NCBI RefSeq assembly: GCF_004028635.1
Contig: NZ_ML138679.1
Span: forward strand, 62,001 to 126,000
Reading direction: 5' to 3'
DNA: 64,000 nt
Origin: Streptomyces cyaneus
GTDB lineage: Bacteria > Actinomycetota > Actinomycetes > Streptomycetales > Streptomycetaceae
The notes beneath the pieces were generated by a model. That model saw only the letters and a list, made by a program, of their open reading frames with translations. It did not search any database and was not told where the DNA came from. A program made the position numbers and the translations under genes. This document shows, piece by piece, positions 34,921-43,636 of this stretch (positions are counted from its first letter, which is position 1; every line of letters starts with the position of its first letter).

Positions 34921-36414
34921 TCAGCTCTGGCCACCCGCGAGCTTCTCGCGGAGCGCGGCCAGCGCCTCGTCCGAGGCCAGCGCGCCGGAGTTGTCCGGGC
35001 CCTCGGAGGAGTACGAACCGCCACCGGACGCGGCCGGAGCCGCAGCCTCGCCGCCCTCGGCCGCAGCAGCGGCGTCGGCCTCGCGGGACTTGATGACCTG
35101 CTGCTGGTGCTGCTCGAAGCGCTGCTGCGCCTCGGCGTACTGGTGCTCCCACGCCTCGCGCTGGGTCTCGTAGCCCTCGAGCCAGTCGTTGGTCTCGGGG
35201 TCGAAGCCCTCGGGGTAGATGTAGTTGCCCTGGTCGTCGTAGGACGCGGCCATGCCGTACAGGGTCGGGTCGAACTCGACCGTCGCCGGGTCGGCGCCGA
35301 AGGCCTCGTTGGCCTGCTTCAGCGAGAGGCTGATGCGACGGCGCTCGAGGTCGATGTCGATGACCTTGACGAAGATCTCGTCGTTGACCTGGACGACCTG
35401 CTCCGGGATCTCCACGTGGCGCTCGGCCAGCTCGGAGATGTGGACCAGACCCTCGATGCCCTCGTCCACGCGGACGAACGCACCGAACGGAACCAGCTTC
35501 GTGACCTTGCCGGGCACGACCTGGCCGATCTGGTGGGTGCGGGCGAACTGCTGCCACGGGTCTTCCTGCGTCGCCTTCAGCGACAGGGAGACACGCTCGC
35601 GGTCCATGTCGACGTCGAGGACCTCGACGGTGACTTCCTGGCCGACCTCGACAACCTCGGAGGGGTGGTCGATGTGCTTCCAGGAGAGCTCGGAGACGTG
35701 GACCAGACCGTCGACGCCACCCAGGTCCACGAAGGCACCGAAGTTGACGATCGAGGAGACGACGCCGGAACGGACCTGACCCTTCTGGAGGGTCGTGAGG
35801 AACGTCTGGCGGACCTCGGACTGGGTCTGCTCCAGCCAGGCACGGCGGGACAGGACCACGTTGTTGCGGTTCTTGTCCAGCTCGATGATCTTGGCCTCGA
35901 GCTCCTTGCCCACGTAGGGCTGGAGGTCGCGAACGCGGCGCATCTCGACCAGGGAGGCCGGGAGGAAGCCACGGAGGCCGATGTCGAGGATGAGACCACC
36001 CTTGACGACCTCGATGACGGTACCGGTGACGATCCCGTCCTCTTCCTTGATCTTCTCGATGGTGCCCCAGGCGCGCTCGTACTGGGCGCGCTTCTTCGAG
36101 AGGATCAGGCGGCCTTCCTTGTCCTCCTTCTGGAGAACAAGGGCTTCGATCTCGTCACCGACGGCGACGACCTCGTTCGGGTCGACGTCGTGCTTGATCG
36201 AGAGCTCTCGGCTCGGGATAACGCCTTCGGTCTTGTAACCGATGTCGAGCAGGACCTCGTCCCGGTCGACCTTCACGATGACGCCGTCGACGATGTCGCC
36301 GTCGTTGAAGTACTTGATCGTCTCGTCGATCGCGGCGAGGAAGGCTTCCTCGTTACCGATGTCGTTGACCGCTACCTGCGGGGTGGTTGCGGTGGTCTCG
36401 GTGCTGCTCGTCAT
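34921..36414 (-). CDS. rpsA: 30S ribosomal protein S1 (497 aa)
   Basis: S1 helps mRNA bind the 30S subunit. ATG 36414 opens MTSSTETTATTPQ. Four S1 OB-folds lie at about residues 35-105, 120-188, 207-275 and 292-362 (for instance GDIVDGVIVKVDRDEVLLDIGYKTEG and GAFVDLGGVDGLVHVSELSW). A Gln/Ala/Gly-rich C-tail of about 100 residues (about 400-497) replaces the extra S1 domains of enterobacterial S1, as is usual in actinobacteria. A promoter and a long leader lie upstream. Confidence 0.97.
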   Translation of the reverse strand: MTSSTETTATTPQVAVNDIGNEEAFLAAIDETIKYFNDGDIVDGVIVKVDRDEVLLDIGYKTEGVIPSRELSIKHDVDPNEVVAVGDEIEALVLQKEDKEGRLILSKKRAQYERAWGTIEKIKEEDGIVTGTVIEVVKGGLILDIGLRGFLPASLVEMRRVRDLQPYVGKELEAKIIELDKNRNNVVLSRRAWLEQTQSEVRQTFLTTLQKGQVRSGVVSSIVNFGAFVDLGGVDGLVHVSELSWKHIDHPSEVVEVGQEVTVEVLDVDMDRERVSLSLKATQEDPWQQFARTHQIGQVVPGKVTKLVPFGAFVRVDEGIEGLVHISELAERHVEIPEQVVQVNDEIFVKVIDIDLERRRISLSLKQANEAFGADPATVEFDPTLYGMAASYDDQGNYIYPEGFDPETNDWLEGYETQREAWEHQYAEAQQRFEQHQQQVIKSREADAAAAAEGGEAAAPAASGGGSYSSEGPDNSGALASDEALAALREKLAGGQS

Positions 36415-36510
36415 GTGGGAAAGGGCTCCGGTACGGACATTGAAGTCGTAGGTACTGCTACGCCGGGAGCCCGTATCGCTCTGAAGAAGCCGGACAGCCA
36501 AGGAAGCGCC

Positions 36511-36526
36511 TCACCAACGCTGGTGA
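36511..36526 (-). promoter_or_regulatory. Hairpin in the rpsA mRNA leader
   Basis: TCACCA pairs with TGGTGA around a 4-base loop, about 95 bp upstream of the rpsA start and inside the predicted 190-nt leader. S1 regulates its own translation in some bacteria, so leader structure matters. The function here is inference. Confidence 0.35.
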
Positions 36527-36611
36527 TGCGCCTCGAAAACCGAGGGGACATACAACAGATGCGAGCGCAGCCTGCTACGTCTGAGGTGCGCAGGCCCGCA
36601 GCGCAACTTGT

Positions 36612-36640
36612 AGCATACGGGGGCAGCCGGGCAGGGTCAA
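36612..36640 (-). promoter_or_regulatory. rpsA promoter, -35 TTGACC and -10 TATGCT
   Basis: On the minus strand TTGACC (36640-36635) and TATGCT (36617-36612) are exactly 17 bases apart, close to the consensus for the principal sigma factor. It gives a leader of about 190 nt before the rpsA ATG. It is also the only promoter-like pair in the 376-bp gap 36415-36790. Confidence 0.7.
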
Positions 36641-36790
36641 TGCGCGAAGGCGCACACCCGGGGCGGATCGCCGCATACCCGGCACAAAACCTGTCTCCTG
36701 AGGCCACGCAGGCCTTGGAACGCCTCTTGCGTGACACCACCGGGAGGGGCCGCGCCATTCAGGTGACGGAAGAGTACGACGAGGGAGCCC

Positions 36791-37639
36791 ATCATCCAAG
36801 AGCCCGTATCGCCCGAGATCGCGTCCGACGCGTCCTCCGACGACGACCTCGAAGCGGAGGCCACCCGGCGCGACGCCGGCGTCGCGGAGAGTTCCCGAGC
36901 CAACCGGGGCTGGTGGGACCGCAACGCCGACGAGTACCAGATCGAGCACGGCACGTTCCTCGGCGACGACCGCTTCGTGTGGGGCCCCGAGGGCCTGGAC
37001 GAGGTGGAGGCCGAGCTGCTCGGCCCGCCGGAGGACCTCAAGGGCAAGGACGTCCTGGAGATCGGCGCCGGAGCGGCCCAGTGCTCGCGCTGGCTGTCCG
37101 CGCAGGGGGCCCGCCCGGTCGCCCTGGACATCTCCCACCGCCAGTTGCAGCACGCCCTGCGCATCGGCGGCGCGTTCCCCCTGGTCTGCGCCGACGCGGG
37201 CGCCCTTCCCTTCGCCGACGCCTCGTTCGACCTGGCCTGCTCGGCGTACGGGGCGCTGCCGTTCGTCGCCGACCCGGTGCTGGTGCTGCGGGAGGTGCGG
37301 CGGGTGCTGCGCCCCGGGGGCCGTTTCGTGTTCTCCGTGACCCACCCCATCCGCTGGGCCTTCCCCGACGAGCCGGGCCCCGAGGGTTTGTCCGTCTCCG
37401 CGTCGTACTTCGACCGCACGCCGTACGTGGAGCAGGACGACGAGGGCCGAGCGGTGTACGTCGAGCATCACCGCACGGTCGGCGACCGGGTGCGGGACGT
37501 CGTGGCAGCGGGGTTCCGGCTGGTCGACCTGGTGGAGCCGCAGTGGCCCGCCTGGAACACCTCGGAGTGGGGCGGCTGGTCGCCGCTGCGCGGGAACCTG
37601 ATCCCGGGAACGGCGATCTTCGTCTGCGTACGAGACTGA
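36791..37639 (+). CDS. SAM-dependent methyltransferase starting at a non-canonical ATC (about 282 aa)
   Basis: Class I methyltransferase: DVLEIGAGAAQCSRWL (motif I), PVALDISHRQLQHA (acidic motif), VCADAGALPFADASFDLACS and LREVRRVLRPGGRFVFSVTH are all present. The first ATG/GTG/TTG in frame is GTG 36977, but the conserved-looking SRANRGWWDRNADEYQIEHG opening lies upstream of it, and the frame is open only from the TGA at 36764. GAGGGAG at 36781-36787 sits 3 and 6 bases before two ATC codons (36791, 36794). Start at ATC is therefore likely, unless a base is wrong. hrpB follows four bases after the stop. Confidence 0.75.
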   Translation: MIQEPVSPEIASDASSDDDLEAEATRRDAGVAESSRANRGWWDRNADEYQIEHGTFLGDDRFVWGPEGLDEVEAELLGPPEDLKGKDVLEIGAGAAQCSRWLSAQGARPVALDISHRQLQHALRIGGAFPLVCADAGALPFADASFDLACSAYGALPFVADPVLVLREVRRVLRPGGRFVFSVTHPIRWAFPDEPGPEGLSVSASYFDRTPYVEQDDEGRAVYVEHHRTVGDRVRDVVAAGFRLVDLVEPQWPAWNTSEWGGWSPLRGNLIPGTAIFVCVRD

Positions 37640-37643
37640 GAGC

Positions 37644-40154
37644 GTGATCCGCTACGACGCCCTGGACTCGCTGCCCGTACGCGGCGCCCTGCCCGGTCTG
37701 ACCGACGCCCTGGACTCGCAGGGCAGCGCGGTGCTCGTCGCGCCGCCCGGCACCGGCAAGACCACCCTGGTGCCGCTGGCGCTGGCCGGGCTGCTCGGCG
37801 GGGGACCGGCCAGGCGGGTCGTCGTGGCCGAGCCGCGGCGGATCGCCGCACGGGCCGCGGCACGGCGGATGGCGTGGCTGCTGGGCGAGAAGGTCGGCGA
37901 GAGCGTCGGCTACACCGTGCGCGGGGAGCGGGTCGTCGGGCGCCGCGCGCGCGTGGAGGTCGTCACGACCGGTGTGCTGCTCCAGCGGTTGCAGCGCGAC
38001 CAGGAGCTGGCGGGCGTGGATGTGGTGGTGCTCGACGAGTGCCATGAGCGGCATCTGGACGCGGACACGGTGGCGGCGTTCCTGTGGGACGTACGTCAGA
38101 CCCTGCGGCCGGAGCTGCGGCTGGTGGCCGCGTCGGCGACGACGGACGCGCAGGGGTGGGCGCGGCTGCTGGGCGACGCGCCGGTGGTCGAGGCGGAGGG
38201 CGTGTCGCATCCCGTGGAGGTGGTGTGGGCGCCGCCGACGCGCCCCGTACGGCCGCCGCACGGCATGCGGGTCGACCCGGCGCTGCTGACGCACGTGGCG
38301 TCGGTGGTGCGGCGGGCGCTGGCCGAGCGGGCGGGGGATGTGCTGTGTTTCCTGCCGGGGGTGGGCGAGATCGCGCGGGTGGCCGGGCAGCTGGGGGGCC
38401 TTGGGGACATCGAGGTGCTCCAGGTGCACGGGCGGGCGCCGGCGGCGGTGCAGGACGCGGTGCTGGCGGGCGGGGAGCGGCGCCGGGTGGTGCTGGCGAC
38501 GTCCGTGGCGGAGTCGTCGCTGACGGTTCCCGGTGTGCGGGTCGTCGTCGACTCGGGGCTGGCCCGGGAGCCTCGCGTCGACCACGCGCGCGGGCTGAGC
38601 GCCCTGACGACGGTGCGGGCCTCGCAGGCGGCCGGGCGGCAGCGGGCGGGGCGGGCCGGGCGTGAGGCGCCGGGGGCCGTGTACCGGTGCTGGGCGGAGG
38701 CCGAGGACGCGCGTCTGCCTCGTTTCCCGTCGCCGGAGATCAAGCTGGCCGACCTGACCGCCTTCGCGTTGCAGGCGGCGTGCTGGGGCGATCCCGAGGC
38801 CACCGGGTTGGCTCTGCTGGATCCGCCGCCGGGTGGGGCCATGGCAGCGGCGCGGGCCGCTCTCGCGGGAGTGGGCGCGGTGGACTCCGTGGGCAGGGCC
38901 ACGGAGCGGGGTGTGCGGCTGGCTCGGCTGGGGCTGCATCCCCGGCTGGGGCGGGCGCTGCTGGACGCGGGTGCCTCGGACCGGGTCGCGGAGGTCGTGG
39001 CGCTGCTCAGTGAGGAGGCGCCGCGGGCGTACGGGGACGATCTCGCCGCTGCGTTGCGCGCGGCCCGGAGCGGGGGCGACGCCTATGCGACGCGGTGGCG
39101 CGCGGAGGTGCGACGGCTGCGAGCCATGGCCACGGAGGCCGCCGACCCGCCCGCCGGTGGCTCTCCTGCCGCACAGCCCGGGGAGCACGGCCTTGTCGGG
39201 CTCGTTGCCGCCCTCGCCTTCCCTGAGCGCGTCGCCAAGGCCGACGGCGGCTCCTACCTCATGGCCTCCGGCACTCGCGCCGAACTCTCCGACGGCTCCG
39301 CCCTGTGCGGCGCCCCCTGGATCGCCGTCGCCGTCGCTGACCGGCCCGTCGGCAAGGGGCACGCGCGTGTGCAGCTCGCCGCCGCGATCGACGAGGACAT
39401 GGCCCGGTCGGCGGCGCCGTCGCTGCTCTCCGAGGCCCAGGAGGTCCACTGGGCCGACGGGGATGTCGTCGCACGGCGCGTGGAGCGGCTGGGGGCGATC
39501 GAGCTCGCGGTGCGGCCGTTGCGCGACGCCGACCCCGTCCTCGTACGGAACGCGCTGCTCGAAGGTCTACGGCAGGAAGGGCTCGGCCTGTTGCGCTGGT
39601 CCCCCGACGCCGGCGTACTGCGGCAGCGGCTCGCCTTTCTGTATCGGCAGCTCGGTGCGCCCTGGCCCGACGTCGCCGACGACGCGCTCCACGCGCGCGT
39701 GGACGAGTGGCTGGAGCCCGAGCTGAGCCGGGCCCGGCGGCGGGCCGATCTCGCGCGGATCGACGCCGGGGAGGCGCTCGCCCGGCTGCTGCCGTGGGCT
39801 TCCGGGGAGGCCGGGCGGCTCGACGAGCTGGCGCCGGAGCGGATCACCGTACCCAGTGGGTCCAGAATTCGGATCGACTACGGCAACCCCGAACAGCCCG
39901 TCCTCGCCGTGAAGTTGCAGGAGATGTTCGGGCTGCAGGAGTCGCCCTCCCTCGCCGGGGTGCCGCTTCTCGTCCATCTGCTCTCCCCCGCCGGGCGGCC
40001 CGCCGCCGTCACCGCCGACCTCGCCTCCTTCTGGAAGGACGGCTACAAGGGCGTACGGGCGGAGCTGCGCGGCCGCTATCCCAAGCATCCGTGGCCCGAG
40101 GACCCGGCCGGCGCCGAGCCGACCCGGCACACCAACGCCCGGCTCAGGCGGTGA
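37644..40154 (+). CDS. hrpB: ATP-dependent helicase HrpB (836 aa)
   Basis: DEAH-box helicase. Motif I is VAPPGTGKTTLVPLA (about residue 32), motif Ia VVAEPRRIAARAAA, motif II DECHERH, motif III VAASATTD. Motif VI is RQRAGRAGREAPGAVYRCW. The C-terminal HrpB domain is present (LPWASGEAGRLDELAPERITVPSG). HrpB's RNA target is unknown. Its GTG start is four bases after the methyltransferase stop, so they form one operon. Its end overlaps the DUF3068 gene on the other strand by eleven bases. Confidence 0.93.
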   Translation: MIRYDALDSLPVRGALPGLTDALDSQGSAVLVAPPGTGKTTLVPLALAGLLGGGPARRVVVAEPRRIAARAAARRMAWLLGEKVGESVGYTVRGERVVGRRARVEVVTTGVLLQRLQRDQELAGVDVVVLDECHERHLDADTVAAFLWDVRQTLRPELRLVAASATTDAQGWARLLGDAPVVEAEGVSHPVEVVWAPPTRPVRPPHGMRVDPALLTHVASVVRRALAERAGDVLCFLPGVGEIARVAGQLGGLGDIEVLQVHGRAPAAVQDAVLAGGERRRVVLATSVAESSLTVPGVRVVVDSGLAREPRVDHARGLSALTTVRASQAAGRQRAGRAGREAPGAVYRCWAEAEDARLPRFPSPEIKLADLTAFALQAACWGDPEATGLALLDPPPGGAMAAARAALAGVGAVDSVGRATERGVRLARLGLHPRLGRALLDAGASDRVAEVVALLSEEAPRAYGDDLAAALRAARSGGDAYATRWRAEVRRLRAMATEAADPPAGGSPAAQPGEHGLVGLVAALAFPERVAKADGGSYLMASGTRAELSDGSALCGAPWIAVAVADRPVGKGHARVQLAAAIDEDMARSAAPSLLSEAQEVHWADGDVVARRVERLGAIELAVRPLRDADPVLVRNALLEGLRQEGLGLLRWSPDAGVLRQRLAFLYRQLGAPWPDVADDALHARVDEWLEPELSRARRRADLARIDAGEALARLLPWASGEAGRLDELAPERITVPSGSRIRIDYGNPEQPVLAVKLQEMFGLQESPSLAGVPLLVHLLSPAGRPAAVTADLASFWKDGYKGVRAELRGRYPKHPWPEDPAGAEPTRHTNARLRR

Positions 40155-41136
40155 TCGGTTCGGGCTCGGTGTCCTTCGTGGGTTCCGGGTCGCCGGGGCG
40201 GCGGCCGCGTGCCTCCAGGTAGAGGGAGAGCGCCAGGAGCAGCAGTCCCAGGGTCAAAAAGCCCCACGGGAGATACGACGTCATCAGCAGGACCAGCGTG
40301 CGGTTGGACTTGACCAGGTCCACCGTGTGGTCGATGTAGTCCTCGCGCATCTTCACGTGGCCCGCGAACGCCGTCACCTTCTCGCGGCCACCGAGCAGGG
40401 TTCCGCCGCGCAGCTCCTCTTTGTGGATCTCCTCGCCGTAGACGGGCGCGCCGGTGAGGGGTTCGACCCAGAACTTGCGGACCGTGGTGTACCAGCGGGT
40501 CGTGCCGGTCTTGGCCACCGACTCCGGGGTGATGCCCTCGACCGGCATGGTCTTGGGGAACCTCACCTTGGTCCACGGGATGGTCTGCTCGAAGTAGTAG
40601 ACGTCGACGCCTCGGAAGTTCTGGGTGCCCTTGTAGTGGATGGGGGCGGTGATGCGTGCCTGGGCGTCGAAGTACTCGTAGTCCCGTTTCTCCGTCAGGA
40701 AGGGCCACTTGAACTCGATGCCCTGCCGCTTCACCGGGTCTCCGTCGACCATCTCTCCGGTGGCGTGGACGGGTTCCTGGGTGTGGGCGTCGAAGATGTA
40801 GCGCTCGGGGATCTTGGAGACCATCTTGCCGTCGGGGCCGACGACGTACGACAGGCCGTCCCAGACCACGACGTCCCTCCCGGCCGTCTTCTCGATCTTC
40901 TCCGACGCCTCCACATTGCCCTTCAGGGTCTGCACGATGGTGACCTTCGGGACCTTGCGGGCCTTCATCGTGCCGTAGTCGAGAAGGGTCGCGTCCTTCG
41001 CCTCCAGGACCATGTCCTGGTACTGGTCGGCCGGGATCTTGGCCAGACGCGGGAAGGCGTACCAGCGCACCAGCGGGGACAGCGCCGCGAAGAACACGGC
41101 GAGAGCGAGCAGGATCAGGCCGGCCTTGCGGCGCAT
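40144..41136 (-). CDS. DUF3068 / PorA-family-like membrane protein (330 aa)
   Basis: A signal-anchor (AGLILLALAVFFAALSPLVRWYAFP, residues 5-29) and a C-terminal helix (LPWGFLTLGLLLLALSLYLE, near 295) bracket a large extracytoplasmic domain, the DUF3068 layout. The tail is acidic. The domain has paired strands with YYFEQTIPWTKV and FWVEPLTGAPVYGEE. Function is unknown; it may act at the cell surface. Confidence 0.85.
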   Translation of the reverse strand: MRRKAGLILLALAVFFAALSPLVRWYAFPRLAKIPADQYQDMVLEAKDATLLDYGTMKARKVPKVTIVQTLKGNVEASEKIEKTAGRDVVVWDGLSYVVGPDGKMVSKIPERYIFDAHTQEPVHATGEMVDGDPVKRQGIEFKWPFLTEKRDYEYFDAQARITAPIHYKGTQNFRGVDVYYFEQTIPWTKVRFPKTMPVEGITPESVAKTGTTRWYTTVRKFWVEPLTGAPVYGEEIHKEELRGGTLLGGREKVTAFAGHVKMREDYIDHTVDLVKSNRTLVLLMTSYLPWGFLTLGLLLLALSLYLEARGRRPGDPEPTKDTEPEPITA

Positions 41137-41173
41137 CTCGGCCTCCCTCCCGGACGATTTCGTGGACGGGCGG

Positions 41174-41308
41174 TCACGGGTGTGCGGGCACCGTCGTCAG
41201 CAGCGGCTTGGGCGACGTCTTGCCGGTCGGTGCGCCCATGGCCGTGAGGGCGAGGACCAGGGCGAGCGCGACGGCGAGACCGGTCGCGGCGGCGATCAGG
41301 GCGCGCAT
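41174..41308 (-). CDS. SPW_0924-family micro-protein (44 aa)
   Basis: ATG 41308 follows GGGAGG. MRALIAAATGLAVALALVLA is one membrane or signal helix, then a conserved end GKTSPKPLLTTVPAHP. The pattern matches, from memory, the SPW_0924 family of tiny Streptomyces proteins. Function is unknown. Confidence 0.75.
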   Translation of the reverse strand: MRALIAAATGLAVALALVLALTAMGAPTGKTSPKPLLTTVPAHP

Positions 41309-41426
41309 ACGGGCCTCCCGGAACCCCCGGAACTGATTCATCTGATACATCGTCAGTTTGGGCACCGTAGCAACGGGCGGGTGAGATGAGAACACGTTGC
41401 ACAGCGAACGAGTTGCGCGGACGCCA

Positions 41427-41467
41427 CGAAGGGCGCCCTGTCCGCCGTAGCGGAAGGACGCCCTTCG
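41427..41467. terminator. Nested hairpin terminator after the transglycosylase gene
   Basis: CGAAGGGCG (41427-41435) pairs with CGCCCTTCG (41459-41467), and TCCGC-CGTA-GCGGA pairs inside. It lies 18 bp after the transglycosylase stop on the minus strand. Confidence 0.75.
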
Positions 41468-41484
41468 TCGGGGTCGTGCGGTGC

Positions 41485-43245
41485 CTAGGCGCTCGGACTC
41501 GGCGACGCCGACGGCGATGCGGACGCCGACTCCGACTCCGAGGGGGTCGGGGTGGGTGACGTCTCGGCGGCCGCCACCTTCAGCTCGACGGTCAGGGTCG
41601 CGCCGCCCGCGGTATTGATGCGGAGCAGGAACGTGCCCGTGGTGTCGTCGGCGTACAGCTTCGGCAGCTTGAGCAGGCCGTTCGCGTCCGTGGTCAGGCC
41701 GGTCAGGGTGCGTACGGCCTTGCCGTCGGCGTCCTTGAAGTAGGGGCCCTTGTCGTTCTCGGTCGGGTCGTCCGCCGACTTGATGAGCGTGGCGGTGGCC
41801 GCGACCTTGTCCGCCACGGCGCCCTTGTAGGTGGCCTTCACCTCGACCTGGTCGGCGAACTCGCCGCCCGGAGTGCAGGTCAGCGCGGTGTCGCTGGTGC
41901 GGGTCAGGGTGTCGGCGGCGCGCTCGGTGACGGTGGCCGTGTAGTCGAGGCCGGGGATCGACCGGCCGACGAGGGTGGCGCGGACGACGAACTCGCCCGT
42001 GTCGTCGCCCGCCTGCAGCGCCGGCGCGACCGCCTCACCGGCACTGTTGGTCACGGTGGCCGCGTACTTCTCGCCGCCGGTGAAGGTGGCGTCGGTCCGG
42101 CCGACGATCGTGAAGCGGACCCTGACCTTGGCGACGCCCTTGCCGGCCTCGGTCTCGGCGCGGGCGCTGATCTTCTCGGTGAAGGTGTCGCCCGCCATCG
42201 CGGTGAGCTTCGCGGTGCCCGCGTCCTCCAGGTGGTCCACCGTGTCGGTGGGGGTGGGAGGCGTCGTGCCGGGCGGGGTCGTGCCCGGCGGGGTCGTGCC
42301 CGGCGGGGTCGGCTTCGGGCTGGTGGAGCCGTCGTTGCCGCCGGGCTTGGAGGGGGTGCTGGGCGTTGTCGGCGTCCTGGGCGGTGTGGGCGACGGCGAG
42401 GGACTGGCTCCGGCGTTGTCGTCGCTGCGGTCGGACGGGAGGGTGCCGGTGCCGTCCGGGATCTCGTGGGTGCCCTTGCGGTAGTACTCCAGCCACCTCA
42501 GGACCAGGTTCAGATAGTCCTGCGAGTTGTTGTAGCTGAGGATCGCGCTGCTGAGGTCGCCCTGGGTGGACAGGTCCCAGCCGAAGCGGCACAGGTAGTG
42601 GCCGGCGGCGAGCGCGGCGTCGTAGACGTTGTTGGGGTCCCTCTTGCCGTCGCCGTTGCCGTCGCGGCCGGCCCACTCCCAGGTGGAGGGGATGAACTGC
42701 ATGGGGCCGACGGCACGGTCGTACGCGCTGTCCCCGTCGTAGGCGCCGTTGTCGGTGTCGCTGATGCTCGCGAAGCCGTTGCCGTTGAGCTGCGGGCCGA
42801 GGATCGGGGTGAGCGTGGTGCCGTTGGCGTCGACGCGGCCGCCGCGGGCCTGGCCGGACTCGACCTTGCCGATGGCGGCGAGCAGTTGCCATTCCAGGTT
42901 GCAGCCGGGCTTGGCCTCCTGGAGCGCGGTCGCGGCCTTCTTGTACGCGTCGAGGACGGTCGCGGGGATGCCCGCCTCGGAGGCGCCCGGGGTGACGGGG
43001 GTGCTGGGCGAGGGTGAGGGGTTGGGGCTGTTGAGCGGCGGCAGGTCCGTGTAGTACGGCGAGTTGCCGGTCGCGCTGTCCTCGGCGGGCGTGTCCACGG
43101 AGGGCTGGGTTCCGGTGGTGACTCTTCTGCCGGCGTCGTCGGTCGTCACTCCCGGAGCCTGGGACGCGGCGAGCGCCGCGACCACGACCGCGGCCACCGT
43201 GGTGTTCACCGCCCCCTTGCGCAGCCTGCCGAATTCCGCCGCCAT
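41485..43245 (-). CDS. Secreted lytic transglycosylase with Ig-like repeats (586 aa)
   Basis: ATG 43245 opens MAAEFGRLRKGAVNTTVAAVVVAALAAS, a signal helix. The SLT-type domain lies at about residues 115-265, with the catalytic Glu in AIGKVESGQARGG and the AVGPMQFIPSTWEWAGRDGNGDG, then YDAALAAGHYLCRFGWDL and AILSYNNSQDYL motifs. A Pro/Ser/Thr linker with PGTTP repeats follows, then two or more Ig-like/bacterial adhesion-type domains (FTEKISARAETEAGKGVAKVRVRFTI). The C-terminus is Ser/Pro-rich (ESESASASPSASPSPSA). It should cut peptidoglycan outside the membrane. A chaperoned surface or wall role for the Ig part is inference. Confidence 0.88.
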   Translation of the reverse strand: MAAEFGRLRKGAVNTTVAAVVVAALAASQAPGVTTDDAGRRVTTGTQPSVDTPAEDSATGNSPYYTDLPPLNSPNPSPSPSTPVTPGASEAGIPATVLDAYKKAATALQEAKPGCNLEWQLLAAIGKVESGQARGGRVDANGTTLTPILGPQLNGNGFASISDTDNGAYDGDSAYDRAVGPMQFIPSTWEWAGRDGNGDGKRDPNNVYDAALAAGHYLCRFGWDLSTQGDLSSAILSYNNSQDYLNLVLRWLEYYRKGTHEIPDGTGTLPSDRSDDNAGASPSPSPTPPRTPTTPSTPSKPGGNDGSTSPKPTPPGTTPPGTTPPGTTPPTPTDTVDHLEDAGTAKLTAMAGDTFTEKISARAETEAGKGVAKVRVRFTIVGRTDATFTGGEKYAATVTNSAGEAVAPALQAGDDTGEFVVRATLVGRSIPGLDYTATVTERAADTLTRTSDTALTCTPGGEFADQVEVKATYKGAVADKVAATATLIKSADDPTENDKGPYFKDADGKAVRTLTGLTTDANGLLKLPKLYADDTTGTFLLRINTAGGATLTVELKVAAAETSPTPTPSESESASASPSASPSPSA

Positions 43246-43492
43246 AGAGTGAACCCCTCCCGTGGACGCCCGAGCGCCCGTCTCCGTCTGCCGGGCTCGC
43301 CATGCGGAGCCCGCCCCTGTTGTGACGATCGACTCGCCGCGACAGTTGCCCTCGCGGCAGGATTTCATGCGCTGTTCGCGTGTTCGACCGCGCGGCCCGG
43401 CGCGGTGACCCAGGCGACCCTACGACAACTTCCTTTGCACGGGCACCCGTTGGCGCCCGTTTTTTACCAGTTGGGCGTGTGCGGTCTACGCT

Positions 43493-43568
43493 CGGACATC
43501 CCGCGTACGGCCCGTCGAACATCCCGCGTACCGTCCGTCGGACGTCCCGCATACTGGCCGTCGGACGC
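43493..43568. repeat. Three 23-bp direct repeats upstream of the DUF4184 gene
   Basis: CGGACATCCCGCGTAC begins at 43493, and near-identical 23-bp units follow at 43516 and 43539, with a partial fourth at 43562. They are contiguous and lie in the 391-bp divergent gap 43246-43636 between transglycosylase and DUF4184 genes. Nothing else in that gap looks functional beyond the promoters they must contain. Confidence 0.85.
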
Positions 43569-43636
43569 CCCTGACTCCGGCTTCGCCGACGACCGGGGCC
43601 GACCGGTCCCGTCAACCTCCCGCGCAAGGAGCCCCG

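Noticed and set aside
35107..37647. 846-codon plus frame covering rpsA and the methyltransferase
   Set aside because: It is antisense to rpsA and off-frame in the methyltransferase; highly charged, repetitive, no domain.
43493..43568. CRISPR-like array
   Set aside because: The 23-bp units are contiguous without spacers and only three are present; no cas genes.
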